Source: Arctopsyche grandis
Lineage: Eukaryota; Arthropoda; Insecta; Trichoptera; Hydropsychidae
NCBI RefSeq assembly: GCF_051622035.1
Contig: NC_135356.1
Location: 15,238,079-15,302,078, forward strand
Direction: 5' to 3'
Length of the DNA: 64,000 bases
Each line of letters starts with the position of its first letter. The stretch's first letter is position 1. The notes below the pieces were generated by a model, which worked only from the letters and a program-made list of their open reading frames with translations, was not told the DNA's origin and ran no database searches. Made by a program: the position numbers and the translations under genes. Below, one piece after another: positions 55,837 to 64,000 of this stretch.

Positions 55837-56460
55837 ACGTGTCTGTGACAAACGATATTAATTATATCGCTCGGAAACATGAATAATGTCATACATAGTT
55901 TAAACAAATCTTATACGTTTACGTTACGTTATGAATTTTTTCAAACTTTCCTGTTAACCGGAAATGATACCTCTGCTTGTGAGACTCCTCTTTTTATTAT
56001 TAAAATATTTTTTGAGTTTCAATGAATGTGTGACGCGTATTTAGTTTTATATACGTGTCTGTGACAAACGATATTAATTATATCGCACGGAAACATGAGT
56101 AATGTCATACATAGTTTAAACAAATCTTATACGTTTACGTTACGTTGTGAATTTTTTCAAACTTTCCTGTCAACCGGAAATGATACCTCTGCTCGTGAGA
56201 CTCCTCTTTTTATTATTAAAATATTTTTTTAGTTTCAATGAATGTGTGACACGTATTTAGTTTTATATACGTGTCTGTGACAAACGATATTAATTATATC
56301 GCACGGAAACATGAATAATGTCATACATAGTTTAAACAAATCTTATACGTTTACGTTACGTTGTGAATTTTTTCAAACTTTCCTGTCAACCGGAAATGCT
56401 ACCTCTGCTCGTGAGACTCCTCTTTTCATTATTAAAATATTTTTTTAGTTTCACTGACTG
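55837..56460. repeat. 216-bp tandem repeat, about three copies
   Basis: Units start with ACGTGTCTGTGACAAACGAT at 55837, 56053 and 56269. Units differ by only a few bases. Each contains GATATTAATTATATCGC, ACGTTTACGTTACGTT and ACCGGAAATGATACCTCTGC. No coding frame. Confidence 0.9.
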
Positions 56461-56555
56461 TGTGTGTGTTCGCGTTGCAATATTTGTGAGCTGATTTTGA
56501 ACGACTTCCATTCTTCCAATCGCTTTTGATATTTTACTGACATACGAGTGTCTTC

Positions 56556-56562
<7 letters not shown>

Positions 56563-56620
<58 letters not shown>
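56563..56620. repeat. (TA)n microsatellite
   Basis: An uninterrupted run of about 28 TA units directly precedes a LINE 3' hairpin region in minus orientation. Confidence 0.9.
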
Positions 56621-56623
<3 letters not shown>

Positions 56624-56770
56624 TTTATTTATTTTTATTACATTTTATACCATGAAGGCCTTACAGGTAAACCTCAATGCGACTTCCTGGCCAATTACAA
56701 ACAATGCAGCATTTTTAATTATAAACAAGTCGCTGAATTACGAGACACTGACAAACTCGCAAATTAACGA
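56620..56770 (-). mobile_element. LINE 3' end, hairpin CCAGGAAG type
   Basis: In minus orientation, a 3' untranslated tail (TTCAGCGACTTG upstream) leads to the hairpin at 56649-56692 (CCAGGAAGTCGCATTGAGG... with GGCCTTCATGG) and an A-rich ATAAATAAAATAAA tail. Close to the copy at 36284-36420. Confidence 0.55.
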
Positions 56771-56782
56771 GACATCTATGAA

Positions 56783-57023
56783 TCTATATGTATAAAAATC
56801 AATGTCTATCTGTCTGTCTGTCTCGAATAGGCTCCTAAACTAAAGAATCGATTACGATGAAGAAATAGGGAATAAACCTCTTAATAATAATAATATTCGT
56901 AATTACCTGCGTTTTTCCGACAAATGGGAACGGGCACGAGAACGAGAACGGGAACAGAATAGGGAACGGGAACAGGAATTGCATGCGTTATTGGGCGTTG
57001 CAACGCATGCCGGGTTCGGCTAG
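56783..57023 (+). mobile_element. Small Helitron (241 bp)
   Basis: Starts TCTATATGTATAAAAATC and then CTGTCTGTCTGTCTCG. It ends GCATGCCGGGTTCGGCTAG with a GCGTTGCAACGC hairpin just before. Inserted between A (56782) and T (57024), as expected. Confidence 0.85.
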
Positions 57024-57025
57024 TT

Positions 57026-57312
57026 GTACATAAATTTTATTGTACATTAATCATACCCAAATAGTGGTGACATAGTAGGTACGCAGGTTTTTAGACAATT
57101 TTAATCGGGAACCGTTTCAACAATGAGATCAGAGAAATTGACAAATTGAAACGATCAACCTGGAGTCACAAATATCCAGATCTGACCAACAGCACTACAG
57201 ATATACTCAGAAAAATTCTTTTCATTCGAGGTGAACTCATGGGATCGAACCCGGCGCCTCTCGGTGATAGGCAGAAGCTTAACGACCGAGCTATGCTGCT
57301 GGCTAATATTTT
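57026..57312 (-). mobile_element. tRNA-derived SINE family S, copy 4 (best head)
   Basis: On the minus strand, box A is TAGCTCGGTCGTTAAGC and box B is GGGTTCGATCC, 30-40 bp apart as in tRNA genes. A body follows (TTGGTCAGATCTGGATATTT, GTGACTCCAGGTTGATCG) and then a tail ending ATGTACAATAAAATTTATGT. Head plus unrelated body identifies a SINE rather than a tRNA gene. Confidence 0.75.
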
Positions 57313-57429
57313 GATCATTAACGAAAACATCATCATTTCACCAGAATCGACTGGCAGATCGACGCGATGACAGATGGCTATCAAAAGCGCCTGCTCGCCG
57401 CCCTTACCTAACTTCACAGGTTAGATACA

Positions 57430-58910
57430 TATTTTATTTCTTAAATGTAATTTTTTTGCTATGATTTTTATTTATTGTAGGTACTTTTTATATTAAAATA
57501 TAAAATAACTGATTAACGAATTACGGTTTGTATTATTTTATGCCTACATGTGTACCATGAAATAAAACAGAACAATATTTATTGCTGGCTTAACGATATT
57601 TCTACCAGTATAAATTTTACACGCATTTGGTTCCAATATATACACAAATTATTAATAAATAAGACATTGTCTTAGAAGCACATAAACATTGTATTAGAAA
57701 CGTTCACACTGTCATACATATGTACATATGCATATATGTATGTATGTTTTATTACCATTTAAGAATAAATTTATGCTACTATTTTATTGTCTATAAAAAT
57801 AACTTTTTAACAGATTTGCCTAAATTTTTGAAAGCTAATCGAAAATCTGTTAAAGTTAATACGTGCCATACTGTGATGGATAGCGAGTGACCAGGACTTA
57901 AATTTTATTTTATTTCTTCAAATATACTGAATGCAGGGTCTTCATATTTTATGTATTCCTCATCAAAACCTCTATGATTTGAATTATCCCATTACGAAAT
58001 AAAATATATATTGATCAATATCAACAGAAATAATTATTTTCGTGGTTATTCCCTTGTAGACGTGTCCCACCGATGAGAGAGAGGGGGAATTCATTACGCG
58101 CCGCGCTCAACGGTTAGTGTGAGAATCGCTCTGCTTCCGCCGTCTTTTTTTCATTTTTTGCACTTATTTTATATCATTCCACATTTAAATACACGATTAA
58201 ATTTTTATGGCTAATTACAACAATTAAACTCGCAGGGTTTGCATTATTTTAACTTAAAACACAGATTTTCAATTGGACGCTTGGAGTCCAACAAAGTGGT
58301 TTGCGGATATATTTAGCACTTGCAGGTATAATATATACATCACATCATAATATAATATGTCCATATAATATATAATACAATTATTCAGCTCGTGAAGTCT
58401 ATTTTGTTTTTGGAAAATATGTTATAAATATTAATATAATATATTTAAATTAATTTATTTCGGAAAGTCAGAATAGATATACGAAATATTTATATTATAT
58501 TAAAGTTCTATATTATGTTTATTCAACGAATATTAAATTCGCAAGTGGATTCTTGCATAAAAGTACGGCTGCGATCGGAAAAATATTTTTCATATTAGAA
58601 TTTTTTTCCACGAAAGTAACTTTCATTTCGTCAGTGACGTACCTACATACATATGTACATTCGGAAATATTTTAATCTACATTTCGGAATTGAAGGAAAA
58701 TATTTTCAATAGTTATCACCAAATATAATACACAAATATACTATATACACATGTACACATGGACATAAATACATACAGCATTATTGAAATGTAATTAAAG
58801 TTTAACTATCAATTTAATACTAATTCGTCATATTAGAAGGTGTAAAACGTAATATAATATTTAGTCCAATTTCAATATTATTAAAAATATTCCATTACTC
58901 GCCTTTTTAT
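57430..58910. other. Intergenic AT-rich region
   Basis: No gene or element termini. Numerous TATA and TACATATG runs. A moderately GC patch at 58060-58140 has no open frame. Confidence 0.4.
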
Positions 58911-58919
58911 ACGATATCT

Positions 58920-59160
58920 ATTGCGGAAATTGGTTTTTAAATACTACTTTAAAACTTGAGAATCAATGGTGCAAAGTTTCGCTTAACTAGAACAAGGTCT
59001 AAAAGTGGAACGATGTCATTTTTGATGGGAACCGGTCGACTAATTCCAGATTAATCAAGTTTCAGATCGTTCGAAATTTTAACCTGGCAGTTACATAATT
59101 AATCCGATCGCTTTGGAGATTTATATCTCCAAGCTTGAGAGTTTAACTGGTAAACTTTTC
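58920..59160. promoter_or_regulatory. Candidate conserved non-coding segment
   Basis: Non-repetitive, no open frame, with TAATTCCAGATTAATCAAG and ACATAATTAATCCGATCG (homeodomain-like cores). Called only from its contrast with surrounding low-complexity DNA. Confidence 0.25.
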
Positions 59161-60060
59161 TTTACATAGATACATACTATTACATATGTATATATATATA
59201 CTTTATTATATATAGTAATACGAATATGATGATATAATATGACATATACATATGTACAATAAATTGAAAAATAATTTGAACAGAATTATAAAAAATTTTA
59301 AAAAATTTCTATTGAACTAAAATAAGAATACTTTGGTATTCTTTTTGTCCAAATGCAATAAAATATAATAGTAAAAATTATAAAAATAATAATTATAATT
59401 ATTTAAATTACATATATATGTACATATGTATATACGTATGTATGTAAATATAATATATACAGACAAAAATACATTTATACATACAAACATAATAGCATTA
59501 TAATAAGAGATAAAGAAAAAAAAATCAAAATACATAATAATCTTGCATCTATGTATGTATGTATATACGGCACTAATACATGTACATATAAGAACCAAAA
59601 GTAAATACAAAACATCTCCGCGAGGTCCAAATGGAAGAGAGAAGATCGAAATTCTACTCATACATCACATCCAATTATGAAAATAACGATGAGTGCAGGC
59701 TACCAGAAAAATAATATAACAAATATGTAGGTTATATTTTAGGTAAATTATGACAAAATTTAACAATCGGTTTTCGGAAAGTGTAAATTTTAAACTAAAG
59801 GTCACCGGAAATCTTCGCAGATACGCTACTTATCCGTGAATATATATTTACAAATTTTTGCCAAAGATTAACGTTATAAAATTTGAATCTCAAAATCAAG
59901 TAAGTAAACCCACCCTTAAAAGGAGATATGTATGTAAATAAAAAAACCATAAAATTGTATCTATTGAACCAAAGCTCGGTTTTACAGGCGGTCGGAGAGG
60001 TCGTTTTACCGTTACCATATTATTTTATATGCGATTTGAAAGTCAAAATATTTTTCTTCA
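59160..60060. other. Intergenic, microsatellite-rich
   Basis: TATG/TACATA tracts give a long low-complexity minus-strand frame at 59317-59661, which I do not accept as a gene. The end sequences near 59580-59700 resemble 51840-51910 (AACCGACCGCAAACACAAAACATC-like, CAATTATGAAAATAA), so a shared decayed repeat is likely. Confidence 0.4.
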
Positions 60061-60119
60061 TACGATAACATTAGCTTTCATATGGATGTATATGTACGTA
60101 CATACGAACAGTGTTGCAA

Positions 60120-60430
60120 TCGCGTCGTGCTATTTTTGTTGTGTGCCATTTTTTTTTGTTTTGAATCCGATGGGGGCCACGTTTATGCCTTAATGCGGGC
60201 CTCGCAGACAAATATTAAATACAGAGTCGGCTTCCATCATAGGTTTTTACGAGCCGAAGCCCCGGGGATATATTGTAATATTCGCACTCGGCACATTCCC
60301 CCGCGCCAATATCACATATTATAGTTGCCGGTAAACAAAAGTTTGCCAAATATCTGCGTCCTGCTAGGGAAAATGCCACTCGGAGATATGCCACGTTCCG
60401 AACAACGCATACAAATATTTATCGTACGTT
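60120..60430. promoter_or_regulatory. Candidate conserved non-coding (enhancer-like) island
   Basis: Balanced composition: GGGGGCCACGTTTATGCCTT, AATGCGGGCC, CTTCCATCATAGGTTTTTAC, ATTCGCACTCGGCACATTCC and GGTAAACAAAAGTTTGCC (forkhead-like core). An 80-codon frame crosses it but shows no domain. Inference only. Confidence 0.3.
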
Positions 60431-60649
60431 TATGTGCAAGTATCTATGTATCTGTAGACGACTATATATGTATATGAACATTTGTACATATTCAATATTG
60501 CATACACAGTGGGCAAAAATAAAGGTATCGAATTTTGAAAACAAAATTATTGTTATTTCCGCTAGAAATGTACGAATGTAATGCAATTTTTCAATATTTC
60601 AATTAAAAAATGCACATTTTCCCCTCTTTTTTTAAAAATAACCTGGGGG

Positions 60650-61480
60650 TTTGAATAGTCTCGGTGAATACAACAAGATGTTTATACCCTTCGGGTATAG
60701 ACAGACTAAAACGCAATTTGCTTTAGAACTTTGGCTTTGTCTTAGTCTTTAGTTAAAATAGTGTATAGTATGAATAAAATGTATTATGAAAATTTGTAAG
60801 AATTGAATATATTTTTGAGCTTTTTTTCTATTATGCTGTATATACAAGCATTAAAATAAAATTATATCTAATATATAATTTCGAAAGATACTTTGCATAT
60901 ATGTAACCTTGGTTGATTGGTTCGTAGACAACACATTCGATTTATTTTTTTTTCGATTCATAGGCGCCAATTAAATTTTTTTCGATTCAAAGGATTCGAA
61001 GTTCCCGGGGCGCAGGCGTCGAGGATGCAGGCGCCGGATATAATTTAGTATACATATAATTTAGAAATAGACTTAGTGTATATGTTTGTTTGTTTGTGAC
61101 AGTCAATTTAATAAAAAAAAAAATGAGTATTCAAATAAATTTATATAAAATTAAAGCCCACTTTAAAGGTGAAGGAATTTGACCCTTAAAGCCCTCAACA
61201 TGAGGCCAACACCCCCCAACGAATACAGTCTAAGAGACCCTTTCGTCGGAGAACGAGACGGAATATCGCACAAGAACAACCGCACACCACTGCTCTAATA
61301 AATAAACTTACATAAAATAAAACTATTCAAGTAAATTTAATAAATTTTTTACTATTAGATTAGTCAAGTTTAAGCGGCTTATATTACAAATACCGAGCGA
61401 AGTCGGGTGAAAACACTAGTTATCAATAAAAATAACATATAAAATAGATAATGATCGTTGGATCAGTAGCTATTAAAATG
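60650..61480 (+). mobile_element. Jockey-like LINE 3' UTR split by a Helitron
   Basis: AGTCTCGGTGAATACAACAA and the following 200 bases match the 3' UTR of the LINE at 44750-44900. After the Helitron at 60867-61419 the match resumes with AAAATAGATAATGATCG and TTGGATCAGTAGCTATTAAA as at 44963-45000. No coding sequence remains beyond the last few codons. Confidence 0.75.
60867..61419 (+). mobile_element. Helitron (553 bp), same family as 5892-7795
   Basis: Starts TCTAATATATAATTTCGAAA and ends CGAGCGAAGTCGGGTG then AAAACACTAG. Inserted between A (60866) and T (61420). It shares the subterminal TTTTTTTTTCGATTCATAGG and CAAAGGATTCG blocks with the larger copy but lacks its long GC arrays. Confidence 0.85.
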
Positions 61481-61587
61481 GTGTGCAGTCTAAACCGCTC
61501 GGTTACCTTACTCTAAATCTTACCCGAAGAAAGATTTTATTTGAACATTCTCAAGAAACTCCAAATTGAAATTTTTAAACTAATTCT

Positions 61588-61695
61588 GGCGTGGTTTTGT
61601 CACTGAGCGCTTTTTTCTGGGGCGGTTTTGTCACCGCGTGGTTATGTCTGTCGCGGTTTTGTCGGCGTGGGGTAATGTCGGAGCGCATTTGTCTT
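61588..61695. repeat. Cluster of degenerate GCGGTTTTGTC motifs
   Basis: GCGTGGTTTTGTCACTGAGC, GGGGCGGTTTTGTCACCGCG, TGGTTATGTCTGTCGCGGTT, TTGTCGGCGTGGGGTAATGT and GTCGGAGCGCATTTGTC follow each other. This gives six to seven G-rich units of 13-25 bp ending in TGTC. GC-rich island in AT-rich DNA. Confidence 0.6.
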
Positions 61696-61699
61696 AAAA

Positions 61700-62145
61700 G
61701 AGGCTTTTTGTACTCCAGCAACTCACTAGTGAGTCGCGCATCAGCTTGTCTTGTACGCTAGCGTCTCACGGACAAGTTGAATCGACTTCTCTTTTGAAAA
61801 TTTTAATATTTTAAGTTGAAAAATGATTTTACAAGCACCATTTATGGACGAATTTGGTTACAGAAATTAAAAAATCTAGGATTTGAGTTTTTCGGGATTT
61901 TTTAAAAAAAGCAACATATCCCATCAGGGCTTCCACTCAATCAATTATAAATTGAAAGTTTAAATCGTCCATAAATATCTCACGCACATGCACACAAGGT
62001 CATAGAAAACTTCTGGGAGTCTCGAATTATGTGAGTCAGCTCGTTTTTTTTTAATGTTCATTTAATTTAAAATCGCTAACGTACAGGTTAATATCATTTC
62101 GCAAGTGGCAGCTACGTAACTGGTTTAGATGCATTATGAACATTA
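61700..62145. other. Intergenic
   Basis: A short inverted ACTCACTAGTGAGT palindrome is present at 61721. No gene or element ends seen otherwise. Confidence 0.35.
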
Positions 62146-62250
62146 TAATACACCAGTGTTGTACCCTATGAAATATCATAGCATGGGTGTTGGCATATTA
62201 AGTTATTAAATAAAAAAAAAATTAAAAGAAACGTGTCGATCCTGTGTTCG
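62146..62250 (-). repeat. Possible Helitron-like 3' terminus
   Basis: TACACCAGTGTTGTACCCTA followed by TGAAATATCATAGCATGGGT resembles the reversed terminus at 46705 (ACTAGTGTTGTGCCCG plus hairpin), with the CTAG mutated. The other end was not found. Confidence 0.35.
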
Positions 62251-63306
62251 ATTCGCACGTGGTAGAATTTTTTTTAAATACCTTGTAAATATATTTATAT
62301 TTAATTGCTTAGTATGAAATAAAATTGGTAAAAATCTACCTACCTACCTACATATAAACAATATAAAACACCAATAGAAAAGTTTATTATTTAATTAATT
62401 AAATAAATTTTCAAGAGATGGCTCTAAATGCTCAGAGACTAAGCGCCATCTATTAGCCTAGAGGAAACATTGATAACAAACAGTATATATATAGAAGTTT
62501 ATTATTTTGTAATTATATTCGTACGTTTTGTTGGCAGTGTTTCAGCTGTGACGTATGCCGAATCAAAATTACTATTATATTACGGAGAGCGTTATCGCAG
62601 ACAGACACACAGAATAGCATTATTATCTATGTGATATGTACACATATGAACAATAAAATTTTGAAAATCAATTGAAATCATCGAAATTTGCAAACATAAA
62701 TAAAATTTGAATTAACCCGCCCCTCCCAAATTTATTTTCAACCTTTGAATCGTTAGCGAGGGTTGAAACCAATTAAATGCCACCGAATAATAGCTTCTCA
62801 GGTAATTAAAAGTCATTAGCTTAGTTATTATGTATATGCATATCCATATATGCGTGCGATTCTTAATTAAAAAACATTCTCTTACGTAAAAATGACAATG
62901 ATAGCATAAAAAACTTAAATGAACTAACAAAATAATAAATATTTGATAATGATATGTAGAAGCTTTTCAAAAAAAACCACCTCTTTTTTCGGCCACTGTA
63001 TATGTATAAATATGCGCGTTGATATATTCGCGTAAGTGAAAATTCAATAATATCCTTACAAAAGAAATTTATTGAATTTTCTTTTTTCTGAATCGACGGC
63101 TAAAAATGCCTCATAAATTTATTGTTTTTTTTCGTAACACATCGTTTCTAAGTGCGTGCCCGAGATATATAGGGAGCTGAAGATATTTCTTTTTTTTATA
63201 GTTATTGTCAATGGAAAACAACATCGATGTATAACTTATACGTATAAGTTCACATAAAAATTTGAATTCGGGAATTTTTTCAATACATATGTATAAATAA
63301 TGTACA
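62251..63306. other. Intergenic AT-rich region
   Basis: Nothing gene-like; TATA and TACATA tracts only. Confidence 0.4.
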
Positions 63307-63485
63307 TCTAATATATAATTTCGAAAGATATTTTGTATGTTAGTATTGTTGGTTGGAAAATGGTTGGGAACTTCGAAAACAACTCAAAATTTCCATGACG
63401 ACATGGGGATTTGGGATGGGGGGCGCCGGGGGCGAATGCCCCGGGGGGAGCCGCCAGGTTCTGGTATAATATATTATACATCTAG
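63307..63485 (+). mobile_element. Mini-Helitron (179 bp)
   Basis: Starts TCTAATATATAATTTCGAAA, as in the 60867 copy, and ends with a GTATAATATATTATAC hairpin followed by ATCTAG. Inserted between A (63306) and T (63486). The interior has a GGGGGGCGCCGGGGGCG block, a possible remnant of the GC array. Confidence 0.75.
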
Positions 63486-63486
63486 T

Positions 63487-63695
63487 TGTAAATTCAAGTT
63501 GGTTGGCAATTTGGTGAGGAACCGTTTCAACAATAAAATTTAATAAATTGGCAAACTTTGATTGACTTGGAGTCACAAAAATCCAAGTCAGACCAGCAGC
63601 ACTGCAGATATTGTTTTCAATCGAGGTCAAACCAGGGCTCGAACCCGGGACCAGTGGTTAGGATTAACGCAACCACCGAACTATATTGATGGCAA
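63487..63695 (-). mobile_element. tRNA-derived SINE family S, copy 5
   Basis: On the minus strand, box A is TAGTTCGGTGGTTGCG and box B is GGGTTCGAGCC. The body (CTGACTTGGATTTTTGTGAC, then CAAAGTTTGCC and AACGGTTCCTCACC) is as in copies 1 and 4. The tail abuts a mini-Helitron. Confidence 0.75.
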
Positions 63696-63699
63696 TGTA

Positions 63700-64000
63700 T
63701 ACATACATATATTTTTGGTAATATCAAATCGTGATGAATATTTTTACTGATCATTGCGGTAGCGACAGATGAATATTTTTTTACTTATCCTTGAAGTTGA
63801 AGGCGCAAATATAATTATAAGCGTGTCATAAAAAAATTCAGGATTAAAAACATCGGTCTGCTTAAACAGGAGTTTGTATATTATATACAAAAATGTTTTT
63901 GTATACATGTATGTAATATCTTTAATATACGAGACATACAGTCATCATTCATAGATTTTTTAAACTATTACACACCTTGAAAATATTTAAAAAAAACGAT
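63700..64000. other. Terminal stretch, nothing assignable
   Basis: AT-rich, with no open frame, element ends or repeats recognised. Confidence 0.4.

Noticed and set aside
57238..57300. Possible tRNA gene on the minus strand (good box A and box B)
   Set aside because: The acceptor stem does not close and the sequence continues into a body shared with four other copies, so it is a SINE head.
59317..59661. 114-codon minus-strand frame rich in Tyr, Ile and Phe
   Set aside because: Low-complexity translation of TACATA microsatellites.

Overview
The window looks like nuclear DNA of an insect. It is very AT-rich and full of TATG/TACATA-type microsatellites. It carries a mixed load of arthropod-type transposable elements: Jockey/CR1-like and RTE-like LINEs, tRNA-derived SINEs, hAT, MULE, Tc1/mariner, piggyBac, PIF/Harbinger, Helitron and MITE copies. 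I cannot fix the insect order from sequence alone. Only two host-type protein genes are supported, both on the + strand: a zucchini/PLD6-like phospholipase-D nuclease at 16042-16725 (primary piRNA biogenesis family), and an uninterrupted 985-residue STAND/NB-ARC ATPase with about 16 ankyrin repeats at 28334-31291, which resembles an NLR sensor but has no N-terminal effector domain.

Region 1-9.4 kb is one deeply nested insertion. The 3' end of an old hAT transposase gene is split by a second hAT element (347-9257, 8-bp duplication CTATAAGC). That element was entered by a palindromic MULE (1018-9158, 9-bp duplication ATTCCTGAA). The MULE was in turn entered by a LINE tail carrying a solo LTR (about 1280-1817) and by a Helitron (5892-7795) with GC-rich minisatellites.

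Region 9.4-15.7 kb holds an internally deleted LINE, an inverted-repeat element containing a Harbinger and a hAT copy, and a LINE 3' end. Region 15.7-18 kb is the zucchini gene followed by a piggyBac remnant. Region 18.2-22 kb is a second MULE with long terminal inverted repeats. Region 22-28.3 kb has a GC-richer non-repetitive block with a possible splice donor, several small elements and a dead Tc1 element, and leads into the NB-ARC/ankyrin gene.

Region 31.3-64 kb has no convincing host gene. It contains a 120-bp satellite, members of one 8-bp-duplication MITE family (six copies in the whole window), a hAT transposase fossil, a 3.2-kb hAT element with a nested LINE, RTE-like and other LINE 3' ends, SINEs, small Helitrons, a 216-bp palindrome, a 216-bp tandem repeat, and a few complex non-repetitive islands that look like conserved regulatory DNA.

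The two genes do not form an obvious system together. One belongs to transposon-silencing machinery and one looks like an innate-immune-type sensor; both sit in transposon-rich DNA. Target-site duplications, empty sites and matching termini were read directly from the sequence; family names rest on recalled motifs, and no database search was run.
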